64,000 nucleotides of DNA from Enterobacter cancerogenus. GTDB lineage: Bacteria; Pseudomonadota; Gammaproteobacteria; Enterobacterales; Enterobacteriaceae. Below the pieces are notes generated by a model. That model was given only the letters and a program-made list of their open reading frames with translations. It searched no databases and was not told where the DNA came from. Every line of letters begins with the position of its first letter. Position 1 is the stretch's first letter. Both the position numbers and the translations under genes were made by a program. This document shows positions 38,368 to 48,403 of this stretch, piece by piece. The stretch is from contig JRUP01000008.1 of NCBI GenBank assembly GCA_000773965.1, positions 124,001-188,000 of the forward strand, in the 5' to 3' direction.

Positions 38368-40359
38368 TTACAGAATAGATTTCGCGGTGTTCACCACGTT
38401 CTCAACGGTGAAGCCGAACTCTTTGAACAGCAACTCTGCCGGAGCAGACTCACCGAAGGTGGTCATGCCGACGATAGCGCCATTCAGGCCGGTGTATTTG
38501 AACCAGTAATCCGCGATACCCGCTTCGATAGCCACACGCGCAGCAACCGCTTTCGGCAGCACAGATTCACGGTAAGCCGCGTCCTGCTTGTCAAAGGCAT
38601 CGGTTGAAGGCATAGAGACAACGCGCACTTTGCGGCCTTCGCTGGTCAGCTTGTCATAAGCTGCAACCGCCAGTTCCACTTCTGAACCGGTAGCGATCAA
38701 GATCAGCTCTGGCGTACCTTCGCTGTCTTTCAGCACATAACCACCGCGTGCCACGTTTGCCAGCTGCTCAGCGGTACGATCCTGCTGCGCCAGGTTCTGA
38801 CGAGAGAAGATCAGAGCTGATGGGCCGTCTACGCGCTCGATAGCGTATTTCCAGGCAACCGCAGACTCAACCTGGTCACATGGACGCCACAGGCTCATGT
38901 TTGGAGTCACGCGCAGGCTGGCCATCTGCTCAACCGGCTGGTGAGTTGGACCATCTTCACCCAGACCGATTGAGTCGTGGGTATAAACCATGATTTGACG
39001 AATCTTCATCAGTGCAGCCATACGCGCCGCGTTACGCGCGTATTCTACGAACATCAGGAAGGTTGCGGTATACGGCAGGAAACCACCGTGCAGCGCCAGG
39101 CCGTTAGCGATTGCGGTCATACCGAATTCGCGCACACCGTAATGGATGTAGTTACCAGCTGCATCTTCGTTGATTGGCTTAGAACCAGACCACATAGTCA
39201 GGTTGCTTGGCGCCAGGTCAGCCGATCCACCCATGTATTCCGGCAGAATCTTACCGAAGGCTTCAATCGCGTTCTGGGAAGCTTTACGGCTGGCGATTTT
39301 AGCTGGATTAGCCTGCAGCTGTTCGATGAACTTCTGCGACTCAGTTTCCCAGTTAGCTGGCAGCTCGTTGTTGGTACGACGCGTGAACTCAGCAGCCAGT
39401 TCAGGATGAGCAGCAGCATAAGCAGCAAACTTCTTATCCCATGCGGATTCTTTCGCCTGACCAGCTTCTTTCGCATCCCACTGCGCGTAGATGTCTGAAG
39501 GAATTTCAAACGGCGCGTGGTTCCAGCCCAGCTGTTTGCGGGTCAGTGCGATTTCGTCGTCGCCCAGCGGTGCGCCGTGTGAATCGTGGGTACCCGCTTT
39601 GTTCGGTGAACCGAAACCGATGATGGTTTTGCACATCAGCAGTGAAGGTTTGTCTGAAACCGCTTTGGCTTCTTCTACTGCTTTCTTGATGGCGTCAGCA
39701 TCGTGGCCATCTACGCCACGCACTACGTGCCAGCCGTAAGCTTCGAAGCGAGCGGCGGTATCGTCAGTGAACCAGCCATCAACGTGACCATCGATAGAGA
39801 TGCCGTTGTCATCATAGAAGGCAACCAGTTTACCCAGTTTCAGGGTACCGGCGATGGAGCACACTTCGTGTGAGATGCCTTCCATCATGCAGCCGTCGCC
39901 CATGAACACGTAAGTATTGTGGTCTACGATGTCATGGCCTGGACGGTTGAACTGTGCCGCTAAAGTGCGCTCAGCGATGGCGAAGCCTACTGCATTAGCG
40001 ATACCCTGGCCCAGTGGACCGGTGGTGGTTTCAACGCCAGCGGTGTAGCCGTATTCTGGGTGGCCTGGAGTTTTAGAGTGCAGCTGACGGAAGTTCTGCA
40101 GCTCGCTCATCGGCAGGTCGTAACCGGTGAGGTGCAGCAGGCTATAAATCAGCATGGAGCCGTGACCGTTAGACAGCACGAAGCGGTCACGATCTGCCCA
40201 CAGCGGGTTAGTCGGATTGTGGTTCAGGAAGTCACGCCACAGCACTTCGGCGATGTCCGCCATGCCCATAGGGGCACCAGGATGTCCCGATTTGGCTTTC
40301 TGTACTGCATCCATACTTAACGCGCGAATGGCGTTGGCAAGCTCTTTACGAGAGGGCAT
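38368..40359 (-). CDS. tktA: Transketolase 1
   Basis: 663 residues, the E. coli length. Thiamine-diphosphate enzyme that moves two-carbon ketol units in the pentose phosphate pathway. ThDP-binding segment [21 protein letters not shown] at about residues 153-174; substrate/cofactor His in [11 protein letters not shown]; pyrimidine-domain Glu region [29 protein letters not shown]. Set apart from epd by its own terminator. Called tktA rather than tktB from position next to loiP and epd. Confidence 0.97.
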   Translation of the reverse strand: MPSRKELANAIRALSMDAVQKAKSGHPGAPMGMADIAEVLWRDFLNHNPTNPLWADRDRFVLSNGHGSMLIYSLLHLTGYDLPMSELQNFRQLHSKTPGHPEYGYTAGVETTTGPLGQGIANAVGFAIAERTLAAQFNRPGHDIVDHNTYVFMGDGCMMEGISHEVCSIAGTLKLGKLVAFYDDNGISIDGHVDGWFTDDTAARFEAYGWHVVRGVDGHDADAIKKAVEEAKAVSDKPSLLMCKTIIGFGSPNKAGTHDSHGAPLGDDEIALTRKQLGWNHAPFEIPSDIYAQWDAKEAGQAKESAWDKKFAAYAAAHPELAAEFTRRTNNELPANWETESQKFIEQLQANPAKIASRKASQNAIEAFGKILPEYMGGSADLAPSNLTMWSGSKPINEDAAGNYIHYGVREFGMTAIANGLALHGGFLPYTATFLMFVEYARNAARMAALMKIRQIMVYTHDSIGLGEDGPTHQPVEQMASLRVTPNMSLWRPCDQVESAVAWKYAIERVDGPSALIFSRQNLAQQDRTAEQLANVARGGYVLKDSEGTPELILIATGSEVELAVAAYDKLTSEGRKVRVVSMPSTDAFDKQDAAYRESVLPKAVAARVAIEAGIADYWFKYTGLNGAIVGMTTFGESAPAELLFKEFGFTVENVVNTAKSIL

Positions 40360-40632
40360 CTTCTACTCCAGGTCGGATTAATGCTCCGCCGCGCTTAACG
40401 TATTGTAATTAATCAGTTATCAGGCGAAGCGAGAAAAAAGTCGCACATCAATGTACATGAAACGCAGGGCAAAAGTACATGTGTCGACGTGCTAAATAGC
40501 GGGTAAACGGTTGCAATTCGGGGCTTGTCTGCTAGCCAGTGAACAGGATGCGAGCTATAAACAAAGCGTTTGAACACCGATCTCAATTTCAGGTGTTTGT
40601 TTTCTCTACCTTGTTACGCAAAGGACCTCTAA

Positions 40633-41388
40633 ATGAAAATCCGCGCCACGATACTTGCTGTGGGAATCGCTTCGCTGCTGAGCGGTTGCGAAGGAATGGA
40701 CAACAACGCGCTGCTGCAATCCGGCGCGCAGGCTTACCAGGCTTATACGTTGAATGATTCACAAGTGAAGCAACTGAGCGATCAGTCCTGTGCCCAGATG
40801 GACAAAGACAACCAGCTCGCGCCTGCCAACAGTGAATATCAGCAGCGCCTGAACAAAATCGCCGCTGCGCTGGGCGACAACATCAATGGCGTGCCGGCCA
40901 ACTACAAAGTCTATCTGACCAAAGATGTGAACGCGTGGGCGATGGCCAACGGCTGCATCCGCGTTTATAGCGGCTTGATGGATATGATGACCGATAACGA
41001 AGTGGAAGGTGTGCTCGGCCATGAAATGGGCCACGTTGCGCTCGGCCATACGCGTAAAGCGATGCAGGTCGCCTACGCCACCACGGCAGCACGCACTGCT
41101 GCGGCCTCGGTGGGCGGCGTGATTGGTCAGCTATCGCAGTCACAGTTGGGCGATCTGAGTGAGAAGCTGGTTAATGCGCAGTTCTCGCAGACCCAGGAAT
41201 CGCAGGCAGATGATTACTCTTATGACCTGCTGAAAAAGCGCGGTGTTAATCCACTCGGCTTAGCCACCAGTTTCGAGAAGCTGGCAAAAATGCAGCAAGG
41301 GCAATCAAGCTCGATGTTTGATTCGCATCCGGATTCCGCAGCGCGCGCGCAGCATATCCGTGACCGTATTGCGGCAGATGGCAAATAA
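40633..41388 (+). CDS. loiP: Outer-membrane M48 metalloprotease lipoprotein LoiP
   Basis: 251 residues from ATG 40633 with AGGA upstream. Signal with lipobox LLSGC (Cys 19), so the mature protein is lipidated. Zn-protease motif HEMGH at about residues 134-138, with the third ligand Glu in QESQADDYSYDLL and the adjacent FDSHPDSAARAQHI. E. coli LoiP (YggG) is induced at low osmolarity and works with BepA and Phb. It is divergent from tktA with 273 bases between. Confidence 0.95.
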   Translation: MKIRATILAVGIASLLSGCEGMDNNALLQSGAQAYQAYTLNDSQVKQLSDQSCAQMDKDNQLAPANSEYQQRLNKIAAALGDNINGVPANYKVYLTKDVNAWAMANGCIRVYSGLMDMMTDNEVEGVLGHEMGHVALGHTRKAMQVAYATTAARTAAASVGGVIGQLSQSQLGDLSEKLVNAQFSQTQESQADDYSYDLLKKRGVNPLGLATSFEKLAKMQQGQSSSMFDSHPDSAARAQHIRDRIAADGK

Positions 41389-41400
41389 TCGGCCACAAAA

Positions 41401-41421
41401 AGGAGCGCCTTGCGCGCTCCT
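41401..41421. terminator. Terminator between loiP and the YidB-like gene
   Basis: 8-bp stem AGGAGCGC / GCGCTCCT with a 5-base loop. In the minus direction it is followed by TTTTTGTG, so it ends the YidB-like gene; it may also serve loiP. Confidence 0.8.
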
Positions 41422-41438
41422 CTTCTCAGCTTCAACAG

Positions 41439-41849
41439 CTAGCGCTTAAACAGATTATCCACCATCGAACCCAAATCCATCTGGTTGTTGTGCAGACTCT
41501 GCTCATCCAGTTGACCTTGTGGCGACATCTTATCTATCAACTGCGGCAACAGCGCCGCCAGCGTGCCAGATGCACCATTCACATCGGTGCCCAGCTTATC
41601 GGCCAGCGACTGCAACTCCTCCTGCCCGAAAGCACTCTGAATCTCACCGCCGCCGACCTGTTGATTGCCGCCAGTACCGATCCACGACCCCAGCACCTCA
41701 CCAAGCCCACCTTGTTGAAACTTCTGCAGCAGCACTTCGATTCCGCCCTGCTCCTGCACCCAATTCCAGATCGCCTGCAACTGACCCAACTGATTGCCTT
41801 GCCCGTTGCTGTTCCCCAGCGAACCCACTAATTCATCCAGAAAGCCCAT
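41439..41849 (-). CDS. YidB-like DUF937 family protein
   Basis: 136 residues from ATG 41849 (MGFLDELVGSLGNSNG) with a GGAGGT ribosome site; a longer frame to 41945 adds an unlikely hydrophobic leader. Pattern of the DUF937 family: MGFLDELVGSL, then WNWVQEQGGIEVLLQKFQQGGLGEVLGSWIGTG, then LADKLGTDVNGASGTLAALLPQLIDKMSPQG. No signal peptide; function unknown (E. coli YidB is similarly uncharacterised). It stands alone, convergent with loiP. Confidence 0.8.
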   Translation of the reverse strand: MGFLDELVGSLGNSNGQGNQLGQLQAIWNWVQEQGGIEVLLQKFQQGGLGEVLGSWIGTGGNQQVGGGEIQSAFGQEELQSLADKLGTDVNGASGTLAALLPQLIDKMSPQGQLDEQSLHNNQMDLGSMVDNLFKR

Positions 41850-42086
41850 GGTGACCTCCAAAGATTGAGTAACCGTGATTAACGAAGCGATTAATAACGC
41901 TACGCCCAAAAGTATAGCTACAGGGTGCCGATAACGAATTGTCACCTTTAAGCTGTTGAGGCATCAATGCGAGAAGCGTGACAATGGTCTGTATTCGCAG
42001 ACGAAGCCATTTCATGGTGAGTATGGTCTACACTGGCCGTTTGTTTGCAGGCGATATCAGAGAGATTCACTGGAGCACCACAGAGT

Positions 42087-42191
42087 ATGATGACCATTCT
42101 GATTATTCTCGCCGTCGTCATCGCGATTGTGCTGATCGGCGCGTATCTGGTGGTGAAGTCCGCCGCTCAGGACATCAATGGCGACTATTAG
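42087..42191 (+). CDS. Small membrane protein, 34 residues, hypothetical
   Basis: Two adjacent ATG codons (42087 and 42090), then MTILIILAVVIAIVLIGAYL, a single membrane helix, followed by VVKSAAQDINGDY and TAG. A ribosome site is not convincing for the first ATG (GGAG lies 13 bases upstream, CAGAG directly upstream). A short inverted repeat (GGGC / GCCC, 42207-42223) with TTTTT after it could end the transcript. Hydrophobic helix followed by a short polar tail is the usual shape of enterobacterial small membrane proteins. No homologue recognised. Confidence 0.5.
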   Translation: MMTILIILAVVIAIVLIGAYLVVKSAAQDINGDY

Positions 42192-42295
42192 GAACCGGGT
42201 AAGTCGAGGGCAAATGATCGCCCTAAGTTTTTAATCTTTGTATCAATACCAACGGTTGATTTAAGGACAAGGCTCTTGCCCTGCCCTTACCAGTA

Positions 42296-43216
42296 TTAGC
42301 CTTTATTTGCGGCCTGCACGTGCAGCATATCCAGCGCCAACGTAGCCGCAGCCAGGGATGTCAGATCGGCGTGATCGTATCCCGGTGCGACTTCCACCAG
42401 ATCCATCCCGACGATGTTCATACCCTGCAAGCCACGAATCAGCTTGGTAGCTTTATCGCTGGTCAGTCCGCCTATCACTGGCGTGCCGGTGCCCGGTGCA
42501 TGTGCCGGATCCAGACAGTCGATATCAAAGGTCAGATACACCGGCAGATCACCCACGGTGCGTTTCACTTCCGCCAGAATGTCATCGACGCTGCGATCGT
42601 TAACCTGCGCTGCATCCAGCACGTTAAAGCCAAGGCTCTTGTCGAACTCAGTGCGGATACCAATCTGCACAGAGTGATTCGGATCGATCAGACCTTCTTT
42701 CGGCGCGGTGAAGAACATAGTGCCGTGGTCGAAGGTTGGACCGTTAGAGTAGGTATCAGTGTGCGCATCAAAGTGCACCAGCGCCATTTTACCGAAGTGT
42801 TTCGCGTGTGCGCGCAGCAGCGGCAGCGTAACGTAGTGGTCGCCCCCAAAGGTCAGCATACGCTTACCGTTTGCCAGCAATTTCTCAGCGTGCGCCTGCA
42901 GTTTGTCAGAGAGATCCTGTGAATCACCGAATGCGTAAACCAGGTCACCGCAATCCACCACGTTCAGACGCTGACGCAGGTCGAAATCCCACGGCCAGCG
43001 GCAACCTTCCCATGCAAGGTTAGTGGAGATCTGGCGAATCGCACCCGGCCCTAAACGGCTGCCCGGACGACCTGACGTTGCGGCATCGAAAGGTACACCG
43101 GTGATTACCCACTCAGCATCGCTGTCGTAAGGCTGGAAGTTCACCGGGAAGCGCATGAAACCGAAGGCGTTAGAAACCAGGGAGTTATCGTACTGATTGC
43201 CCAGGGTGTTATACAT
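42296..43216 (-). CDS. speB: Agmatinase
   Basis: 306 residues, the E. coli length. Binuclear Mn enzyme that splits agmatine to putrescine and urea. Metal ligands in [12 protein letters not shown] (His), [12 protein letters not shown] (Asp-His-Asp) and [18 protein letters not shown] (Asp, Asp). In E. coli speA (arginine decarboxylase) sits directly upstream; here the next gene is kpsS of the capsule locus and speA is not in the window. It has its own promoter between 43217 and the terminator at 43267. Confidence 0.97.
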   Translation of the reverse strand: MYNTLGNQYDNSLVSNAFGFMRFPVNFQPYDSDAEWVITGVPFDAATSGRPGSRLGPGAIRQISTNLAWEGCRWPWDFDLRQRLNVVDCGDLVYAFGDSQDLSDKLQAHAEKLLANGKRMLTFGGDHYVTLPLLRAHAKHFGKMALVHFDAHTDTYSNGPTFDHGTMFFTAPKEGLIDPNHSVQIGIRTEFDKSLGFNVLDAAQVNDRSVDDILAEVKRTVGDLPVYLTFDIDCLDPAHAPGTGTPVIGGLTSDKATKLIRGLQGMNIVGMDLVEVAPGYDHADLTSLAAATLALDMLHVQAANKG

Positions 43217-43266
43217 AACTTGTCCTCTTTAAGATCCGTGAGTCGGTTAGCCACTAAAATATAGGT

Positions 43267-43312
43267 AAAAAAAATCCCCTCCGCGTCGTTAGGCCCGACG
43301 AGGAAGGGATTT
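43267..43312 (-). terminator. Strong terminator at the end of the capsule operon
   Basis: 17-position stem with one mismatch (arms 43272-43288 and 43296-43312), 7-base loop, and up to eight T on the minus strand (43267-43274). It lies 127 bases after the kpsS stop and separates capsule genes from speB. Confidence 0.93.
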
Positions 43313-43438
43313 ATTGAACGTAATTATTGCGGAGATTTTAATGCTCTGCAATCGACGCTTTAATGACTTTTGAAATGAATAGCTGATATCACTTTAGCAG
43401 CATAGGCACGCATGAGGCATTTCACCAAAATTGCCATC

Positions 43439-44680
43439 TCACTTCCGTTCGAGTTTAGTGAGAGCATTAGGCTGGGCGGCCTCTGAAGGAATATCGAGCC
43501 AATCGGACTTACCGTAAAAGACAGCATTAATTTGCGTGTTATAAAGCAAATGAGTGCGAAAGCGCTGGAAAAGTTTCTTATCGGGGACAAAATCCGACCG
43601 CCAAAATTGGTTGAGCGGCCCCTGCCAGGTCAAGCCTTCGATGTTGTAAAGCGCCTTACCCATCACTTTAAGCGGCTTATTGTGGATTAATGCCGACAGA
43701 CCGGCGGTACTGTTCACCGTGATCACTGCCCGGGTGTGAGTCAGTAAAGCGGGTAAAGAGAGATCGTGCACATAGATAACCCGACCGCTGATGCCATATT
43801 TTTCAGTCAGCACGTTTATAAGGGCGCCATAAAAACGATGGCCACGATCCATTGGGTGGTGTTTAAACACCAGGTGTCGCTCTTTCGGCGCATGACGGGC
43901 AAATGATCGCATCACCGTTTCAATATAGTCTCGTACGTCTTTATAAGGGCTGTGGTGGATGATCTGACTGTCGTTATAAACCTGCAAAATCGCCAGATAG
44001 TACTGATTGTCCAGTTCGCCGGTGATATGGCTCAACATATTGCGTTGCTGCCAGCGGTAGACGAGTTTGCGGCGACCTGCACGTATCCAGCAGCGCATCT
44101 CATACCAGGGTGAGAACGACTTATGATGCCTGTAGCCTTTATAACGGTGGCGGCCAAACCAGCCTGCCAGATAATAAACCGTGGCATGGGCGGCACGATT
44201 ATAGGCGCTCGGTTGCCACGGCGTTGGCTCTTTCAATTCAGGCAACGGCTGTTCGCGGTAATATTTGGCATCAATCGGCATTGAAGAGAAAGCATTTACG
44301 CCCCCTTTTTCAAGGGTGATATAAAACGGACGAAAGTATCCCTCTTCGAATGCCAGGAAATCGATCGACTGGGTACTCGACCATTTCTTAGCTTCGACAT
44401 GCATCGGGCGGCAGTCACCGAAACAGACAATGGTGTCAAAAGGGTACTCTTTGTGCAGCTCACGCAGCCAATAAGCAAATTTCTTCGCCGATCCGGTGTA
44501 ATGCAGCGCGATTTCTTTCGCGGCATACCATGAATCCCCGGCATTGAAGCACACTTGCTTCACTTCACGATGGCTGTTGTGCAACCAGATCGCCAGACGT
44601 GAAAAGCAAGGGCCCATTGGCCCTTGTAAAAAAAGATATCGTCGGCCATTAAGCAAATGGCGGATAGCTGGCTCTTCCAT
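43439..44680 (-). CDS. kpsS: Capsule beta-Kdo transferase KpsS
   Basis: 413 residues (E. coli 389). KpsS adds the first Kdo of the phospholipid-linked poly-Kdo primer on which group 2 capsules are built, at the cytoplasmic face. Family marks: YLFLQGPMGPCFSRLA near the N-terminus, VCFGDCRPMHVEAKKW, ERHLVFKHHPMDRGHRFYG and the late ITVNSTAGLSALIHNKP donor-site segment. Last gene of the capsule run, 90 bases after kpsC, followed by the strong terminator. Start ATG 44680; the first 12 residues vary in this family. Confidence 0.92.
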   Translation of the reverse strand: MEEPAIRHLLNGRRYLFLQGPMGPCFSRLAIWLHNSHREVKQVCFNAGDSWYAAKEIALHYTGSAKKFAYWLRELHKEYPFDTIVCFGDCRPMHVEAKKWSSTQSIDFLAFEEGYFRPFYITLEKGGVNAFSSMPIDAKYYREQPLPELKEPTPWQPSAYNRAAHATVYYLAGWFGRHRYKGYRHHKSFSPWYEMRCWIRAGRRKLVYRWQQRNMLSHITGELDNQYYLAILQVYNDSQIIHHSPYKDVRDYIETVMRSFARHAPKERHLVFKHHPMDRGHRFYGALINVLTEKYGISGRVIYVHDLSLPALLTHTRAVITVNSTAGLSALIHNKPLKVMGKALYNIEGLTWQGPLNQFWRSDFVPDKKLFQRFRTHLLYNTQINAVFYGKSDWLDIPSEAAQPNALTKLERK

Positions 44681-44770
44681 TATTTTTTCCCAAAGCGATT
44701 CCGTCGCGGGATCGCATATATGAATGGCTTGATGGCCGCTTTTCTTTCATTGATGGGGATAAACAGTTCG

Positions 44771-46774
44771 CTAACGAAATGTCTGCACGAGGTAGCTCAA
44801 TTTAATTTTCCAGCGTTGCCAGCGGCTGGATTTCTGCGCCGAGGAGTTGCCATGCTGCGCTAACTGGTGGATTAATTGCTCCGGGCTCATCCACAAACCA
44901 CTCTGCCAGTCGATATAACGTGGATAGGCGACCAGCGTTGTATAAACCAGCGCAGCCAAAGATAAATGACGCTGGCGACGTTCAGCGGGGTGGATATCGT
45001 TAGTCAGCCCCCAACCGCTATAAAACGGCTGGCCCCAGGTGGTGACTTTCACACCCTGCACCAAGGCTTCAAAACCGCTCAGCGAGGTCATGGTATGCAG
45101 CTCGTCTACATGCGGATAGAGACTGGTCAGGCCGATATCCAGCACCTGGCTATCGACACAAGACATTAAACACGCCTCAGATATCGCCCCTTTACGGTTG
45201 CCTGCTACCACGTCTGGATGAGGTTTAAACAAAATATGAGCTTCCGGTCTGGCGGCACGTACGGCCCATAGCAGTTGTTCATTGCTATGAATGACCGGGC
45301 TACCCGTCAGGATCGATGCATCACCATCGACCTGCCCCACCACCAGCAGCAGCGGACGACCATCATCAGGCGGCGTGAAAGGTTGCACATTACCGACGTT
45401 GTATTTACTGACCCCATTCTGCTTAAGCAGGTCAATTAGCGCCGCGCCGCGCGCCAGCTGTTTTTCTGTCAGTTGCTGTTGATTCAGCATTTGTTCGATC
45501 CGGCTAGGCCGACGGCTGTCGAAATAGATCCCCACAGGATCAATGGAGAGCGATGAAGGGCGACACAGATTAGAGCCCAGACCTCGTGAGCGGATAAAGC
45601 CGTCTTCCACCCGTATAGGGTTGGCGAGTTCAGGATGATGGCTGCCCCAGACCAATACCTGCTCATCAGAAGCCACCTGTTTTGGTCGCTTACGCACAAA
45701 GCAGATCTCCTCGGCGAGCGGCGAACAGAAAGCACGCATAAATGCGCGTTTCCACAGCGAGAAGCCCACCAGATACAGGCGGCGATAATGCGGAGTCTGT
45801 TTCTGCTGACGCGCGATAATAGGCAGCACCTGTTCCACTTCACAGCGCTTACCTAGCACCGGATCAAGATAGCGCGGATAGTGAATCAACGCCGCTGCCA
45901 CCAATTGTGGCAAGCTGACCTGAACCTGACGACGCGCGCACTTTTTACTGTCGCGAGTCAGCCCCCAGCCTGCGTAGAACGGCATGCCAAAGCAATAAAT
46001 AGGTTTGCCTAGCAATAAGGCCTCAAATCCCATCTGGGATGAAACGGTGTAGACCGCGTCTACCTGATTGAGCAGTGCATGGGGATGGCAGTGATCGGCT
46101 ACCACTTCCACATCATCCATCTGCAAACGCGCCAGTACGCCACTTTTTCTGCCCAGACGGGTATCCGGGTGAGTGCGTAGCAGCAGCCGGGCATCAGGAT
46201 GGTTGCGCCTCGCGGCGGCGACCATATCAATGAAATCCGCTTCGCTAGCAAGCGCGCCAGGGATCGAGAGATCACCGGCCACCTGATCAATCAGCAACAC
46301 TTTTGAGCGAGGGTCGTTTTGCAGACGTGTGGCCAGCGCTTTTGGTAAATCGCGCGCGGCGCCGTAACAGTTGTATTTGGTGATCCCCAGGCGAAGCAGT
46401 TCGCTCGTCAGCTTCTCAGCTCTCGCCAGCATAGCAGCATCGCATGGCGTGACGATTAACTGCTCCAGGTAACTAGGCTGGCGGGCATCATAGTAAACCC
46501 CTACTGGATCAACAATCAGGGAGACCGGGACGCCTTCTCTGGCAGGGTGGCCAATATAGCCGATAAAGCCATCTTCCAACTGCCAGTACGCCAGCCCGAG
46601 CTTCTCGGCTCTTTGCTTTATCTGGCGAGTATTGGTCTTTTGGCCCCAGCCAACCAGCACATCGTCTTCATCGAGCGTCATACTGGTTTTGAAGGCATGT
46701 AATGTGTGGCCAAGCATCGGCTCAAACCGTGCTTTTTTGGCAAGGATTCCGGCTGAACCTGTGTAAAATTTCAT
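44771..46774 (-). CDS. kpsC: Capsule beta-Kdo transferase KpsC (two-domain)
   Basis: 667 residues (E. coli 675). Extends the first Kdo into a short alternating chain. The duplication is visible: domain 1 has YWQLEDGFIGYIGHPAREG, IVDPVGVYYDARQPSYLEQ and SQMGFEALLLGKPIYCFGM; domain 2 has IRVEDGFIRSRGLGSN, SIDPVGIYFDSRRPSRIEQ and SLSGFEALVQGVKVTTWGQ. Both end in PFYAGWG / PFYSGWG. An intergenic hairpin (46795-46819) separates it from the rml genes, so it may have its own promoter. Kdo synthesis genes (kpsF, kpsU) are not in the window; Kdo may come from the LPS pathway. Confidence 0.95.
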   Translation of the reverse strand: MKFYTGSAGILAKKARFEPMLGHTLHAFKTSMTLDEDDVLVGWGQKTNTRQIKQRAEKLGLAYWQLEDGFIGYIGHPAREGVPVSLIVDPVGVYYDARQPSYLEQLIVTPCDAAMLARAEKLTSELLRLGITKYNCYGAARDLPKALATRLQNDPRSKVLLIDQVAGDLSIPGALASEADFIDMVAAARRNHPDARLLLRTHPDTRLGRKSGVLARLQMDDVEVVADHCHPHALLNQVDAVYTVSSQMGFEALLLGKPIYCFGMPFYAGWGLTRDSKKCARRQVQVSLPQLVAAALIHYPRYLDPVLGKRCEVEQVLPIIARQQKQTPHYRRLYLVGFSLWKRAFMRAFCSPLAEEICFVRKRPKQVASDEQVLVWGSHHPELANPIRVEDGFIRSRGLGSNLCRPSSLSIDPVGIYFDSRRPSRIEQMLNQQQLTEKQLARGAALIDLLKQNGVSKYNVGNVQPFTPPDDGRPLLLVVGQVDGDASILTGSPVIHSNEQLLWAVRAARPEAHILFKPHPDVVAGNRKGAISEACLMSCVDSQVLDIGLTSLYPHVDELHTMTSLSGFEALVQGVKVTTWGQPFYSGWGLTNDIHPAERRQRHLSLAALVYTTLVAYPRYIDWQSGLWMSPEQLIHQLAQHGNSSAQKSSRWQRWKIKLSYLVQTFR

Positions 46775-46794
46775 TCGAACTCTGCGCGGTAGAA

Positions 46795-46819
46795 ACTCCC
46801 CGCGCCATCGCGGGGGAGT
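46795..46819 (-). terminator. GC hairpin between rfbC and kpsC
   Basis: Arms ACTCCCCGCG / CGCGGGGGAGT with loop CCAT. In the minus direction only TTTCT follows, so termination is probably partial; it could reduce read-through into kpsCS. Confidence 0.6.
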
Positions 46820-46824
46820 GTGAC

Positions 46825-47376
46825 TCAGATAAAATGCTCTGCGTCTGGGAGGGACTTAGCAATGCGGTCTTTGGTCGAGGTGAGAATCTCGCTGTCGATT
46901 TTCGGCCACGTGATGGCTAAGGTCTCGTCATTCCAGCGAATGCCACGGTCACTTTCCGGCGCATAGTAATGGGTGGTTTTATACAGGAATTCTGCGGTGT
47001 CGCTTAGCGTCATAAAACCGTGAGCAAAACCTTCTGGAATCCACAGCTGGCGCTTATTCTCACCCGATAAATGCACGCCTACCCACTGACCAAAGGTCGG
47101 GGAACTTTTACGGATATCCACCGCCACATCGAACACTTCACCTGCGATACAACGCACCAGTTTGCCCTGCGCATGCGGCGCGAGTTGGTAATGCAGGCCA
47201 CGTAATACACCCTTAGAGGATTTTGAGTGGTTGTCCTGGACAAAGTTTACGCTGCGGCCAATGGCAGTTTCGAATTGCTGGTGGTTAAAGCTTTCTAAGA
47301 AGAAGCCACGATCATCGCCAAACACTGTTGGTTCAAGAATAAATACATCGGAAATTGCAGTCTGAATAACATCCAT
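46825..47376 (-). CDS. rfbC: dTDP-4-dehydrorhamnose 3,5-epimerase
   Basis: 183 residues from ATG 47376 (MDVIQTAISDVFILEPTVFG); an upstream ATG would add six residues. Cupin-fold epimerase RmlC, third step of dTDP-L-rhamnose synthesis. Catalytic His in GVLRGLHYQLAPHAQGKLV; other marks GDDRGFFLESFNHQQF and IPEGFAHGFMTLSD. It follows rfbA by 48 bases. The gene is not part of a complete O-antigen cluster here; in this setting it supplies rhamnose to the capsule. Confidence 0.96.
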   Translation of the reverse strand: MDVIQTAISDVFILEPTVFGDDRGFFLESFNHQQFETAIGRSVNFVQDNHSKSSKGVLRGLHYQLAPHAQGKLVRCIAGEVFDVAVDIRKSSPTFGQWVGVHLSGENKRQLWIPEGFAHGFMTLSDTAEFLYKTTHYYAPESDRGIRWNDETLAITWPKIDSEILTSTKDRIAKSLPDAEHFI

Positions 47377-47424
47377 GGTTGAAGCCTGATTCAAAAGAGG
47401 CGCAATGCCTCAGAAAAAAGAAAA

Positions 47425-48297
47425 TTACTTAATCATTTTCAGCAGATACTGCCCGTAGGCATTCTTAGCCAGTGGAGCGGCTAATTTGCGCACCTGGTCG
47501 GCATTGATGAATTTTTTACGGTAAGCAATCTCTTCAGGGCAGGCCACTTTCAACCCCTGCCGAGTTTCAATCGTCTGAATGAAGTTGCTGGCCTCGATCA
47601 GGCTCTCATGGGTGCCGGTATCCAACCAGGCAAAACCACGGCCCATCATGGCGACTGATAGCTCGCCCTGTTCAAGATAGACGCGGTTAAGGTCGGTGAT
47701 TTCCAGCTCGCCACGCGGGGAGGGTTTCAGACTTTTGGCCATCTCAACCACGCGGTTATCGTAGAAATAAAGTCCGGTGACTGCATAGTGGCTCTTTGGC
47801 TCCAGCGGTTTCTCCTCCAGGGAGATCGCTTTACCATCTGCATCAAACTCCACTACGCCATAGCGCTCAGGATCATGCACATGATAGGCAAAGACCGTAC
47901 CTCCCGCCGATTTGCTCGCAGCGGCCTCCAGCTCTTTTTGCAGGTCATGACCATAGAAGATGTTGTCACCCAGCACCAGTGCGCAGTCGTCGTTTCCGAT
48001 GAAGTCTTCGCCGAGGATAAAGGCTTGAGCCAAACCGTCTGGACTTGGCTGTACTTTGTAATGCAGATTCAGGCCCCATTGGCTGCCATCGCCTAGCAGT
48101 TGCTCGAAGCGCGGCGTATCTTGCGGAGTGCTGATGATCAGAATATCGCGAATACCGGCCAGCATCAGGGTGCTCAACGGGTAGTAGATCATCGGTTTGT
48201 CATAGATTGGCAGCAGCTGCTTGCTCACCGCCATGCTCACCGGATAAAGGCGAGTACCAGACCCACCAGCCAGAATAATACCTTTACGCTTGCTCAT
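47425..48297 (-). CDS. rfbA: Glucose-1-phosphate thymidylyltransferase
   Basis: 290 residues. RmlA makes dTDP-glucose, the first step of dTDP-L-rhamnose synthesis. Nucleotidyltransferase motif [20 protein letters not shown] at residues 7-26, [44 protein letters not shown], and the C-terminal feedback site region. The gap to rfbD is 106 bases and contains only a weak GGGG/CCCC inverted repeat. Confidence 0.97.
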   Translation of the reverse strand: MSKRKGIILAGGSGTRLYPVSMAVSKQLLPIYDKPMIYYPLSTLMLAGIRDILIISTPQDTPRFEQLLGDGSQWGLNLHYKVQPSPDGLAQAFILGEDFIGNDDCALVLGDNIFYGHDLQKELEAAASKSAGGTVFAYHVHDPERYGVVEFDADGKAISLEEKPLEPKSHYAVTGLYFYDNRVVEMAKSLKPSPRGELEITDLNRVYLEQGELSVAMMGRGFAWLDTGTHESLIEASNFIQTIETRQGLKVACPEEIAYRKKFINADQVRKLAAPLAKNAYGQYLLKMIK

Positions 48298-48403
48298 AAC
48301 TCTTCAATGCTTCTTGTTGATGACGATAAAAGGGGAGCCACTGTGCCACCCCAGACAAAGTTCACTTCGATTAAAAAGGCATCAATAGCCTCACTTGATC
48401 TGT

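Noticed and set aside
41850..41945. Longer start for the YidB-like protein adding a hydrophobic leader
   Set aside because: A strong GGAGGT site precedes ATG 41849 and the family begins MG(F/L)(L/F)DE there.
43360..43590. 76-residue minus-strand ORF at the kpsS 3' end
   Set aside because: Out-of-frame shadow of kpsS without ribosome site or family likeness.
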